Assembly (NCBI RefSeq): GCF_029392675.1
Contig: NZ_CP113941.1
Coordinates: 1-45,000 of the forward strand
Length of the DNA: 45,000 bases
Origin: Lactobacillus sp. ESL0684
GTDB taxonomy: Bacteria > Bacillota > Bacilli > Lactobacillales > Lactobacillaceae
Direction: 5' to 3'
Shown: positions 10,112 to 17,969 of the stretch, one piece after another
Layout of the letters: the number at the start of each line of letters is the position of its first letter
Position numbering within the stretch: position 1 is the stretch's first letter
Notes under the pieces: model-generated
Told to the model about the DNA's origin: nothing
What the model saw: the letters and a program-made list of their open reading frames with translations, nothing else
The model's database searches: none
Made by a program: the position numbers and the translations under genes

Positions 10112-10139
10112 TTCTTATCGAGGGGATACAAGGTATAAT
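10112..10139 (+). promoter_or_regulatory. Promoter of gdpP-rplI
   Basis: A perfect -10 TATAAT stands at 10134-10139, 40 bp before gdpP. The -35 is weak (TTCTTA at 10112, 16-bp spacer). Confidence 0.5.
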
Positions 10140-10179
10140 AAGGGTAATGTATTTTACATTAATTTAGGAAGGATCTTGC

Positions 10180-12198
10180 ATGAAAGATTTTTTACGTAAT
10201 GAATTCCCTGCTTTTATTAAAGATTCACGCTTGATGGCTTCGGTAGTGATCATCTTGGCTTTATCGCTTTTGGGTAGTATTATTGCGATGATTATGAATC
10301 CGCTGTTTGGATTAGCAATGGTGGTAATTTTTATTTTAACTGTTGCAATTACGATATACGGTGCTTACATTTTAGCCGGCAATGCCAATAATTTTGCAGT
10401 TAGCTTGTCGTATCGCATCAAACGCAGTGAGCAAGAAGCAATGATCAAGATGCCACTTGGGATCTTACTCTATGATGAAAGTCGGCAAATTCAATGGGTT
10501 AATCCATATTTGCAGCTTTATCTCAAAGATGACGACTTGATTGGACATAAAATTAAGGCAGTTGATCCTGCTTTGAATAAGTTAATTGATGAAGCTTTAG
10601 CTGCTAAAACAAACGAAAATCGAGTTGTAGAGTGGGATGGTCATCAATTTGAAATCAGTATTCAAGACAATTTAGGTGTGGTTTATCTACTGGATATTAC
10701 TCGCTATGCTGAAATTGAGCAAAGGTATAATGATGAATTGCTGGCAGTTGGTCAAGTTTTCATTGATAATTATGATGAATTAAGTGAAACCATGCATGAC
10801 CAAGAATTGACCAATATGAGTTCATACGTGCAAAACACTTTGAGTAATTATGCCAAAGGGTTTAATGCTTATTTAAAGCGAATTGATGAAGACCACTTTT
10901 TGCTATTGTTACATATGCAAGACTTAACTAAGATGGAACAAGATAAGTTTTCAGTCTTGGACAAGATGCGACAGGAAACCAGTCGTAACAATACACCATT
11001 AACATTATCAGTCGGAATTGCATTTGGCAGTAGTTCAATTACAGAACTGGCCGATCAGGCACAATCAAATCTAGACTTAGCTTTAGGACGTGGCGGCGAT
11101 CAAGTGGTGTTATCGCAACCTGGTAAAGATGTCCGATTTTATGGTGGCAAGTCGAATCCAATGGAGAAACGGACTAGGGTTCGTGCGCGGATGGTCTCCC
11201 AAGCCATTAGTGAGTTATTTAAAGAAGCCGATCGGGTCTTCGTGGTTGGTCATGCCAATCCTGATATGGACTCAATTGGTAGTGGTATCGGGGTTGTCAA
11301 AATTGCGCAATTGCACGATGTTAAGGCTAATTTTGTATTAGACGTTAATAAAACTAATTATGATGTTGGTCGGTTAGTTGCTCAGATGCAAAAGAGTAAA
11401 GAAGAAGCTGACTTACTAATTACTCCTAAAGATGCTTTAGAAAAAGTGACTAATAAATCAATGTTAGTGATGGTTGATCATTCTAAGTATTCAATTACTT
11501 ATGCTAAAGAATTGTATGACCGGCTGAAAAATCGCATTATTGTAATTGATCACCATCGTCGCGGTGAAGAGTTTCCAGAAAATCCAATGTTAACTTACGT
11601 TGAACCTTATGCTTCTTCGGCGTGTGAATTAGTGACAGAAATGATTGAGTATCAGCAACCGCGTTCTGGTAAACGAGTCTTGACTGAAATCGAAGCAACT
11701 GCAATGCTTGCAGGGATTACAGTGGATTCTAAAGAATTTTCGCTACGGACTGGAACTAGAACCTTTGATGCAGCTAGCTATTTACGTTCGATTGGCGCAA
11801 GTTCGACTGGCGTCAGTGAGTTGTTAAAAGAGAACCTTGATAGCTTTCTTGAGCGTAACCAGTTAGTTTCGACATTGAAGATGATTAAGCCGCAAATGGC
11901 AGTTTTATGTGGTCCAGATGATAAAGTGATTGATCCGATTGTAACGGCGCAGGCAGCTGATACAGCACTTGATTTAGAAAATGTTGAGGCAAGTTTTGCA
12001 ATAACTCGACGTGATAAGGAAACAATCGGAATATCTGCACGGTCGATGGGAGACATCAATGTTCAGGTCATTATGGAAAAATTAGGTGGTGGTGGTCATT
12101 TGTCTAATGCTGCTACACAAATTAAAGATCTAACAATTGAACAAGCACTTGCAAAATTAACCGAAGCGGTTGATACTTATGAAAAAGAAAATGAATAA
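10180..12198 (+). CDS. gdpP: Cyclic di-AMP phosphodiesterase GdpP
   Basis: Membrane-bound DHH phosphodiesterase that hydrolyses c-di-AMP and so tunes potassium/osmotic balance and cell-wall stress. It has 672 residues. Two transmembrane segments lie at about residues 20-65. A PAS-like domain follows to about 155, then a degenerate GGDEF domain to about 300. The DHH domain carries GHANPDMDSIGSG, MVDHSKYS and IDHHRRGEE (near residue 457). The DHHA1 end carries GGGGHLSNAA. The position between rpsR and rplI is the standard Firmicute location. The gene is followed after 12 bp by rplI. Confidence 0.96.
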   Translation: MKDFLRNEFPAFIKDSRLMASVVIILALSLLGSIIAMIMNPLFGLAMVVIFILTVAITIYGAYILAGNANNFAVSLSYRIKRSEQEAMIKMPLGILLYDESRQIQWVNPYLQLYLKDDDLIGHKIKAVDPALNKLIDEALAAKTNENRVVEWDGHQFEISIQDNLGVVYLLDITRYAEIEQRYNDELLAVGQVFIDNYDELSETMHDQELTNMSSYVQNTLSNYAKGFNAYLKRIDEDHFLLLLHMQDLTKMEQDKFSVLDKMRQETSRNNTPLTLSVGIAFGSSSITELADQAQSNLDLALGRGGDQVVLSQPGKDVRFYGGKSNPMEKRTRVRARMVSQAISELFKEADRVFVVGHANPDMDSIGSGIGVVKIAQLHDVKANFVLDVNKTNYDVGRLVAQMQKSKEEADLLITPKDALEKVTNKSMLVMVDHSKYSITYAKELYDRLKNRIIVIDHHRRGEEFPENPMLTYVEPYASSACELVTEMIEYQQPRSGKRVLTEIEATAMLAGITVDSKEFSLRTGTRTFDAASYLRSIGASSTGVSELLKENLDSFLERNQLVSTLKMIKPQMAVLCGPDDKVIDPIVTAQAADTALDLENVEASFAITRRDKETIGISARSMGDINVQVIMEKLGGGGHLSNAATQIKDLTIEQALAKLTEAVDTYEKENE

Positions 12199-12210
12199 AG
12201 GAGAAAAATC

Positions 12211-12666
12211 ATGAAGGTTATTTTTACTGAAGATGTTAAAGGACGCGGTAAGCGTGGTGAAGTTAAAAATGTGCCAGATGGTTATGCGCAGAATTTTTTA
12301 TTTAAGCGTGGATTAGCCAAAGAAGCTACTAAGGCCAATATGCACACCTTACAGAGACGTAACGCAAATGAGCAGGCTGCTTATGAAGCAGAAAAGGCAG
12401 AAGCACAAAAAGTTAAGGCAGAGCTTGAAAAAGATGCAACTGTTGTTAACTTTAAGTCAAAGGCTGGAACAGATGCACGTTTGTTTGGTTCAATCTCTAG
12501 CAAAAAAATTGTTGAAGGCTTAGAACAACAATTTGGAATTAAAGTTGACAAACGCAAGTTAAACTTACCTGAACCAATCAAGGCACTTGGCTATACCAAT
12601 GTTTCAGTTAAGTTATTTAAGGGTGTAGAAGCTAAAATTCGTGTTCATGTTACTGAACAAGATTAA
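12211..12666 (+). CDS. rplI: 50S ribosomal protein L9
   Basis: Large-subunit protein at the base of the L1 stalk. At 151 residues it is a full-length two-domain L9. The N-terminal domain opens [19 protein letters not shown] and contains [18 protein letters not shown] long helix rich in Ala/Glu/Lys (about residues 43-75) joins it to the C-terminal RNA-binding domain ([15 protein letters not shown]). It is 12 bp downstream of gdpP with AAAGGAG and most likely shares its transcript. Confidence 0.98.
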   Translation: MKVIFTEDVKGRGKRGEVKNVPDGYAQNFLFKRGLAKEATKANMHTLQRRNANEQAAYEAEKAEAQKVKAELEKDATVVNFKSKAGTDARLFGSISSKKIVEGLEQQFGIKVDKRKLNLPEPIKALGYTNVSVKLFKGVEAKIRVHVTEQD

Positions 12667-12705
12667 TTGTACTGGATTGAAGTTTACTAAAAGTGGTCAT
12701 AATTA

Positions 12706-14088
12706 ATGGATAATATTGTCTCACAACAAATTCCGCATGATGATGAAGCGGAGAAGGCTGTTTTAGGAGCTATTTTTATTGATCCTGAGTCGATTGCGGA
12801 TGCCAGTAGTGTTGTCCAAACGGATGACTTTTATAAAAGAGCCAATCAGTTAGTTTTTCAGGCAATGCTAGAGCTATCAGACCGTGAAGCTCCGATTGAT
12901 CCGCTAACTTTGCAAGATGAATTAACGAAAAAGAACCAATTAGACGATATTGGCGGAATTGCCTATGTTTCGGAATTAGCACTTGCTACACCGACTGCCG
13001 CTCATGTTACCTATTATGCTGAGATTGTTCATCGTAAGGCACTTTTACGGCGCCTAATTTCTGCCAGTCAAAAAATTATTATGACTGCTGTTCAAGATGC
13101 TGATGATGTCACTGACATTTTGGATGATGCTGAAAGTGAAATTCTGAATGTTTCTTCAGAAAATAATACTAGTGGTTTTCGCGAAATCAAGGAAATTGTT
13201 AATTCGACGATTGAAGAAATTAATAATATTCCAGAAGATGGGGACATGGTCACTGGCTTGCCAACTGGATTTGCTGAACTGGATAAAATGACCACTGGCT
13301 TTCATAATGATGAATTAGTAATTATTGCAGCGCGGCCAGGTGTTGGTAAAACTTCTTTTGCGCTAAATGTGGCACAATTTGTTGGTTTGCACACGGATAA
13401 AAGTGTAGCAATGTTTTCATTAGAAATGAGCGGGGAGCAACTAGTGCAGCGAATGCTGGCGTCTGAAGGATTAATTGATTCCCAACACTTGCGTACGGGG
13501 CAACTCGATGAAGAAGAATGGCGCAAGTTGATAGTTGCTTCTGGGTCTTTGGCGACTGCTAAGATTTATATTGATGATACGCCGGGCATTAAAATGAGTG
13601 AAATTCGGGCACAAGCGCGGCGTCTGGCTAAAGAACAGGGCAATCTAGGTTTAATTGTGATTGACTATTTGCAGCTAATTGAAGGCCCTCGTAGTGAATC
13701 ACGTCAACAAGAAGTCTCTGCTATTTCGCGGCAACTTAAAAAGTTGGCTAAGGAACTTCATGTGCCAGTTATTGCACTATCGCAATTATCACGTTCGGTT
13801 GAGCAGCGTCAAGATAAGCGTCCGGTGTTGTCAGATATTCGTGAATCTGGTTCGATTGAGCAGGATGCGGATATTGTGTCGTTTTTATATCGGGATGATT
13901 ATTATCGTGAAGAAGATGAAGATGACGAGAGTCAGACTGAAGTTGGAGCCGAAGACGACAACGGTGAAGTAGAAGTGATTATTGAAAAGAATCGTTCTGG
14001 GAGTCGTGGCACTATCAAGCTGATGTTCTCTAAGCCGTATAATCGCTTTTCTAATCTTGATTACAGTCATGATCAGCCAAATGGGTAA
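12706..14088 (+). CDS. dnaB: Replicative DNA helicase DnaB (DnaC of Bacillus)
   Basis: Hexameric 5'-3' helicase that unwinds DNA at the fork and binds primase. It has 460 residues. The N-terminal domain (PHDDEAEKAVLGAIFIDPE) is followed by the RecA-like motor. Walker A is AARPGVGKTSFALN near residue 213, Walker B is LIVIDYLQLIEGP, and the H4 region is SGSIEQDADIVSFLYRDDYY. An acidic insert (EEDEDDESQTEVGAEDDNGEVE) near residue 405 is longer than in many homologues. The start has no strong Shine-Dalgarno, so translation may depend on coupling. No terminator was seen between rplI and dnaB. Confidence 0.97.
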   Translation: MDNIVSQQIPHDDEAEKAVLGAIFIDPESIADASSVVQTDDFYKRANQLVFQAMLELSDREAPIDPLTLQDELTKKNQLDDIGGIAYVSELALATPTAAHVTYYAEIVHRKALLRRLISASQKIIMTAVQDADDVTDILDDAESEILNVSSENNTSGFREIKEIVNSTIEEINNIPEDGDMVTGLPTGFAELDKMTTGFHNDELVIIAARPGVGKTSFALNVAQFVGLHTDKSVAMFSLEMSGEQLVQRMLASEGLIDSQHLRTGQLDEEEWRKLIVASGSLATAKIYIDDTPGIKMSEIRAQARRLAKEQGNLGLIVIDYLQLIEGPRSESRQQEVSAISRQLKKLAKELHVPVIALSQLSRSVEQRQDKRPVLSDIRESGSIEQDADIVSFLYRDDYYREEDEDDESQTEVGAEDDNGEVEVIIEKNRSGSRGTIKLMFSKPYNRFSNLDYSHDQPNG

Positions 14089-14165
14089 TTGTTAGATTAG
14101 TGGTTATTTATTGCTAAAATTTTTAGCTAAAATGAAGCATTTTCAATGAATTTATTTTACTAAGA

Positions 14166-14193
14166 TTGTATGATTAGAGTATAAACTTATATT
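14166..14193 (+). promoter_or_regulatory. Promoter of the CsbD-like gene
   Basis: TTGTAT (14166-14171), 16-bp spacer, TATATT (14188-14193); TATTAT at 14190 is an equally good -10. It lies about 30 bp before the start codon. Confidence 0.4.
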
Positions 14194-14221
14194 ATTAATT
14201 TGTTGGAAAGGACAGATAATT

Positions 14222-14380
14222 ATGGCTGAAAAAGATTTTAAAGATAAAGTAGAGGGTAAAGCTAAAGAAGTTGAAGGCAAAGCCCAGAAGACTGCTGGTA
14301 AGGCTAAAGAAAAGATGCATGATGCCGCTGATACTGTCAAAGACAAATTTGATGATGTCAAAGATAAAGCTAAAAAATAG
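14222..14380 (+). CDS. CsbD-like small stress protein
   Basis: A 52-residue, highly charged protein opening MAEKDFKDKVEGKAKEVEGK, with the GKAKE/GKAQK pattern and no tryptophan or cysteine. CsbD-family proteins share this Lys/Glu/Ala-rich, helix-prone make-up and are general-stress genes of unknown mechanism in Firmicutes. The repeated blocks DKVEGKAKEVEGKAQKTAGKAK followed by DTVKDKFDDVKDKAKK also resemble LEA-type amphipathic helices. It has a good ribosome binding site (GGAAAGGA), its own promoter and a strong terminator directly after it, so it is a single-gene unit. Membership in CsbD is by composition and pattern, not a strict motif. Confidence 0.8.
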   Translation: MAEKDFKDKVEGKAKEVEGKAQKTAGKAKEKMHDAADTVKDKFDDVKDKAKK

Positions 14381-14388
14381 CTAGTTAA

Positions 14389-14426
14389 AAAAGGCTAAGC
14401 AATGAAGTCATTGCTTAGCCTTTTTT
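14389..14426. terminator. Strong bidirectional terminator
   Basis: Nearly perfect 17-bp inverted repeat built on AAGGCTAAGCAATGA / TCATTGCTTAGCCTT, flanked by A and T runs. It separates the CsbD-like gene from the convergent DUF2974 gene and can serve both. Confidence 0.92.
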
Positions 14427-14427
14427 G

Positions 14428-14443
14428 TGTTACACATGAAACA
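14428..14443. promoter_or_regulatory. parS-like centromere site (15/16)
   Basis: TGTTACACATGAAACA differs from the Firmicute parS consensus TGTTNCACGTGAAACA only at position 9 (A for G). It fills the space between the terminator and the stop codon of the DUF2974 gene, about 14 kb from dnaA, a typical distance for ParB loading sites. The ParB/Noc genes are not in this window. Confidence 0.55.
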
Positions 14444-15643
14444 TTAATGCAGCTTTTGCTCGATTTCAGGTGGTAATTTCAAATTAGGTTTTGAAATATC
14501 ATAAAATTCATAAAAGATAGGAGCTTTATAAGAATCATTGCTTTTTGGATACAATTCATAATTATTAGCAGTAGTTGGCAGAGTTAAATTATTCTTGTAT
14601 GAGTGCCAAAGATCGCTGATTGCATGGGTAAATAATTGTCGTTGATCTGAGTCAAGTGATAGAAAGACTCGCCCCATTTTATAAGTGCCCAATAGTTTAT
14701 TATTAGTTAGCTGATACAGTTCATTAATATCGAAGTTTTCGAAAGCTTCAAACAATGCCGAAAAAGTTGCTCCACGCTGATTTTCTGGGATGTTTTGATT
14801 AAAATTGATCAGTGCATGGCGAATGATGCGGCTACCAGGAGCCAATCCTTGAGCAAGGGTAAAGCTATCGCGACCAACACTCCAGCGTCGTGGATCGTGT
14901 TGTTTACGCATACTGACAGTACTTTTGACAACCATGGTGTGCTCAGGATGATCAAGCATTGCACCAAAAATTGATCCCTGTGGAATGTAAGTCTTCATTT
15001 TTGGCATTGCCCGCACGAAACCTTGGGTAGAGTAAACTTGACTAAAAAAGCCCAATCCATCGAAGCTCAAAGCTTGAATAACTCTATCTTGAATTTCTGG
15101 CTGAACAGCACTTAAGGCATATTGTGCAAAATTACCACCCTTAGAATGGCCGACTAGATAGATCTTCTTATTAGGAAATTTCTGAGCAATGTCAGTTAAA
15201 TATTGTGCGGCAACACTTTGACCATAAATTTCTGGTTGATAGTTCATAAGCAGATCTTCGTTCCAGCCAATCATGGTACTGTCAGTACCGCGATAACCAA
15301 TCACGATTGTTTGCTCATCAAGGGAAAAGGTGGCAGCTGTGAACTGCAGAGGATGTGGTTCTTTTTCTAGTCTGTCAGTCCAATCAAGGATTTTTAATTG
15401 TGCAAGTCGTGGACTTTGGGATAGTAATACAATTTCGGCGCCAGTTTCATCATGCATTTGGTGTTGAAAGGAAGGCAATTTTGCCAGCTTTTGAGCAAGT
15501 TCTCCTAAAGTATGATTGACGACAGAGTCATCAGCAGGTAAATACATGATTGATGAGATTAAAGCAGCATCAACGCTGTTGAATGGCTTCTCCTGCAAAG
15601 TCAGATCACCACGCCAACGTAAATAATCGAGTGGATTTGCCAT
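14444..15643 (-). CDS. DUF2974 (Mbeg1-like) alpha/beta-hydrolase
   Basis: A 399-residue protein of the DUF2974 family. The lipase-class-3-like features are visible: VIGYRGTDST near residue 115 (oxyanion strand) and the nucleophile elbow VGHSKGGNFAQYA with Ser167. There is no signal peptide or membrane segment, so it is probably cytoplasmic. The substrate is not known; the fold suggests an ester or lipid hydrolase. The gene converges on the CsbD-like gene and is monocistronic. The start MANPLDYLRWRGDLT is the usual family start, and the rc of the upstream DNA gives a GAAAGGAG ribosome binding site. Confidence 0.85.
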   Translation of the reverse strand: MANPLDYLRWRGDLTLQEKPFNSVDAALISSIMYLPADDSVVNHTLGELAQKLAKLPSFQHQMHDETGAEIVLLSQSPRLAQLKILDWTDRLEKEPHPLQFTAATFSLDEQTIVIGYRGTDSTMIGWNEDLLMNYQPEIYGQSVAAQYLTDIAQKFPNKKIYLVGHSKGGNFAQYALSAVQPEIQDRVIQALSFDGLGFFSQVYSTQGFVRAMPKMKTYIPQGSIFGAMLDHPEHTMVVKSTVSMRKQHDPRRWSVGRDSFTLAQGLAPGSRIIRHALINFNQNIPENQRGATFSALFEAFENFDINELYQLTNNKLLGTYKMGRVFLSLDSDQRQLFTHAISDLWHSYKNNLTLPTTANNYELYPKSNDSYKAPIFYEFYDISKPNLKLPPEIEQKLH

Positions 15644-15736
15644 AAAATTACTCCTTTCATTTAATATATTGTAGTAGTTTTACTTTTAAAAGGTAAAAAA
15701 TAAGCAATGGAATTAACCATTACTTAGCAATTGTGA

Positions 15737-16438
15737 CTATTTATCTAGTCCTGCATAACTGATTCGCTTAATGTCTGGATATTTACGCAAGGCCATAATG
15801 ATATCATTTTCATCAATATTATTATTAATTACGCTATCAACGTGAAAAATGATTCTTTCATCATTCACGTAAAGGATCTTGACGGAAACGTTCTCTACAT
15901 GATTAACGGCTAGTTCTTCTTCAATCGTCTTTAAAATGCCATGCTTGTTAACTGCTTCAATCTGGATATTGAAGCGAATGTGGCGAATAAACTTATCTAA
16001 CAAAGTATCATCGTGGAAGATCATTTGAATAATGAATAGCAGTACAGTTGACATAATGCCGATGAAGTACAGTCCTGAGCCAATCGCCATGCCGATAGCA
16101 GCTGTTGCCCAGATACCAGCAGCAGTGGTTAAGCCAGATACCTGTTGCCGCTTAACTAGAATAGTACCAGCGCCGATAAAAGAAATTCCTGAAACAATTT
16201 GCGCGGCAATCCGTGAGGGGTCAAGTGCCATGCCGTCTAGCTTATAGATATCAGCGAAACCATACTTTGAAATAATCATGAAAAGTGCTGATGAAATCGC
16301 AACTACAACGTGAGTTCTGATGCCAGCACTTTTACGTTGAATTGCTCGTTCATAGCCAATTAGCGCTCCACACAGGGCAGCAATGATGATTCGCAACAGC
16401 CAAGGTAATTGGCTGACAATTGGTGATATGTCTGCCAT
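15737..16438 (-). CDS. MgtC/SapB family membrane protein
   Basis: A 233-residue protein with four to five hydrophobic segments in the first 140 residues and a soluble C-terminal domain. The conserved MgtC core is clear: CGALIGYERAIQRKSAGIRTH, then ISFIGAGTIL and GLTTAAGIWATAAIGMAIG. Proteins of this family are linked to magnesium limitation, and in some bacteria MgtC inhibits the F-type ATPase. The C-terminal half (about 150-233) looks like an ACT-type regulatory domain. It is alone on the minus strand, 93 bp upstream of (and transcribed toward) the DUF2974 gene. Its precise role here is inferred. Confidence 0.9.
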   Translation of the reverse strand: MADISPIVSQLPWLLRIIIAALCGALIGYERAIQRKSAGIRTHVVVAISSALFMIISKYGFADIYKLDGMALDPSRIAAQIVSGISFIGAGTILVKRQQVSGLTTAAGIWATAAIGMAIGSGLYFIGIMSTVLLFIIQMIFHDDTLLDKFIRHIRFNIQIEAVNKHGILKTIEEELAVNHVENVSVKILYVNDERIIFHVDSVINNNIDENDIIMALRKYPDIKRISYAGLDK

Positions 16439-16537
16439 AAAAAGATACTCCTTCTCTTAAATTTGCTTTGTTATTAATGATACTAATGTTTAACACTAGA
16501 TAATCATAACAGAAAATAAAAAAAGGTCAAAAATGAC

Positions 16538-16566
16538 TTGCATATCTCCAGATAATATGGTTTAAT
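16538..16566 (+). promoter_or_regulatory. Promoter of tRNA-Thr
   Basis: TTGCAT (16538-16543), a 17-bp spacer and TTTAAT (16561-16566), 25 bp before the tRNA. A 5-bp hairpin TTGTC / GACAA (16575-16590) abuts the 5' end of the tRNA and may help processing. Confidence 0.45.
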
Positions 16567-16591
16567 TAATATCGTTGTCAAGTGAGACAAT

Positions 16592-16664
16592 GCTGACTTA
16601 GCTCAGTTGGCAGAGCACGTCATTAGTAATGATGAGGTCGGAGGTTCGAATCCTCTAGTCAGCA
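16592..16664 (+). tRNA. tRNA-Thr (anticodon AGT)
   Basis: Complete cloverleaf: acceptor GCTGACT / AGTCAGC, D arm GCTCAGTTGGCAGAGC, anticodon stem CGTCA / TGATG with loop TTAGTAA (anticodon AGT at loop positions 3-5), and T arm GGAGG TTCGAAT CCTCT. The discriminator is A and the encoded sequence continues ATAGAG, so the CCA end is not encoded. A34 would be expected to be modified or to read by wobble. Confidence 0.95.
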
Positions 16665-16690
16665 TAGAGGTTAAAAGACTTAAGTAAGAT

Positions 16691-16726
16691 AAGCTTAACA
16701 GGGTATTAGTTAGGCTTGTTTTTTTG
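16691..16726 (+). terminator. Terminator after tRNA-Thr
   Basis: Nine-pair stem AAGCTTAAC / GTTAGGCTT (one G-T pair) with a 9-nt loop, followed by GTTTTTTT. Confidence 0.8.
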
Positions 16727-16855
16727 TAAATTTTTTAATGAATTATTTCTGTGGTTACTGAAAAAGCTTTAAGTGCTACAAGAATAGCTCTCTTTTTGAG
16801 CAGGATATGGCTAATAAAAATGATCTTATAATGTTGAAATATCAAAGGTTTTCGT

Positions 16856-16957
16856 TTGTGTACATTAGGCTATCCGGAAGTTCAAAAAAGCATGAAAGAT
16901 ATGTTGAAAAATATTTGTGATCAAGTTGGAATAGATAGTAATGGTTCTGGGTATTGA
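16856..16957 (+). other. Possible gene remnant or short ORF (33 codons)
   Basis: The stretch between the tRNA terminator and the acetyltransferase (16727-17023) holds no full gene. A TTG-initiated frame reads M-CTLGYPEVQKSMKDMLKNI and ends after SGY. An isolated TATAAT at 16827-16832 lies just upstream but without a -35 or a ribosome binding site. It could be the worn tail of a lost gene or a chance ORF. I do not recognise the sequence. Confidence 0.2.
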
Positions 16958-17023
16958 AATTTTAAATCTGGGAAAAATATAAACTAAGAAAATTGAAGAA
17001 AGGTTAATGGACGACTAAATAAT

Positions 17024-17500
17024 ATGACCTATAAAATTACTCAATTAACGCAAGAAAATGCAGTAGAAATTGCTGATAAATGGCACTATGATGGGCAGTA
17101 TGCTTTTTATGATATGACTGCTGACCCAGAAGATTATGAAGAAATCGTTACTCCAAAATTGCGACAAAATAGTTATTATCAGGTACTTGCTGATGATAAA
17201 TTAATCGGCTTTTTTGTGATTGAACCAGCGGATGAAAATCAAGGTAGCTATGAATTAGGATTGGGGATGAAGCCGAATTTAACCGGACAAGGAAAAGGGC
17301 AAGAGTTTTTGCAACAAATATTGGCTTTTGTAACAAGTAAGTTTGCGATAACAGAGCTTATTTTAGATGTTGCCGAATTTAACGTACGTGCACAAAAGGT
17401 TTATCAGCGATTGGGCTTTATACCAGTTAAAAAGCACCAGCAAGAAACAAATAATTCGGTTTATCCTTTTATTGAAATGAGACGAAAATTTAACAGATAG
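17024..17500 (+). CDS. GNAT family N-acetyltransferase
   Basis: A 158-residue acetyl-CoA-dependent acetyltransferase. The GNAT fold is visible: a strand ending in LIGFFVIEP, motif A with LGLGMKPNLTGQGKGQEFL (the Q/R-x-x-G-x-G/A type acetyl-CoA loop is QGKGQE), and the C-terminal motif AEFNVRAQKVYQRLGF. The substrate is unknown. The Shine-Dalgarno GAAGAAAGG sits about 20 bp from the ATG, unusually far, with a three-codon ORF (ATG GAC GAC TAA, 17007-17018) in between. That spacing makes translation of this start inefficient unless reinitiation occurs. Confidence 0.88.
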   Translation: MTYKITQLTQENAVEIADKWHYDGQYAFYDMTADPEDYEEIVTPKLRQNSYYQVLADDKLIGFFVIEPADENQGSYELGLGMKPNLTGQGKGQEFLQQILAFVTSKFAITELILDVAEFNVRAQKVYQRLGFIPVKKHQQETNNSVYPFIEMRRKFNR

Positions 17501-17632
17501 TTACTATTTATGTTTAAGTTGATAAAAGCTCTGGAGTGAGTTCCACCATTTAATGGTAATTATAAATATTACTGTTACAAGATAAGAATTAACAAGTCTC
17601 CATGCTTAGTCACAATTTTATAAATTAGTTTT

Positions 17633-17682
17633 AAGAAGTCTATTATTGAGGTTCTATAAATACCTTGGTAATAGACTTTTTT
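17633..17682 (+). terminator. Terminator-like repeat, copy 1
   Basis: A 50-nt element that folds into a 17-pair hairpin (AAGTCTATTATTGAGGT with its partner) and ends in TTTTTT. It shares about 84% identity with the element at 22199-22248, including the loop GGTTCTAT. It lies 130 bp after the acetyltransferase gene. Confidence 0.75.
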
Positions 17683-17834
17683 ATTATTTTTTAATTCTTA
17701 GTTGATAGTTATGCAAAGTTGTTAATATTTGGTTTTTGTGTGGTAAAGCTGTTTTTGATTTGCTAGTCAAACAAAAAAGTGCAAATAATTTGAATAGAGA
17801 CTCAAATCTGACTAAATTAAAGCTAGAGTTGTAA

Positions 17835-17894
17835 GCGGAGCCAACCATTGAGCCAGAACAAGATACCGGTACTTGGACTGGTGAAAAATTTTAA
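17835..17894 (+). pseudogene. Possible 3' remnant of a lost gene
   Basis: The 469-bp gap 17501-17969 holds a terminator repeat and this 19-codon open stretch, read AEPTIEPEQDTGTWTGEKF and stop, directly after an in-frame stop. It has no start codon or ribosome binding site. The coding-like composition suggests the worn C-terminus of a vanished gene, but chance cannot be excluded. No family is recognised. Confidence 0.2.
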
Positions 17895-17969
17895 TCAGCA
17901 AAGTGTGTGTTAATTATTGGTTTTCTGATTAGAATGGCAACAGCTTAATATTTAGAAAGAGGTTCTATC

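Noticed and set aside
14112..14127. GCTAAA / TTTAGC hairpin as a dnaB terminator
   Set aside because: Weak A/T stem and no T run; could be incidental to AT-rich DNA.
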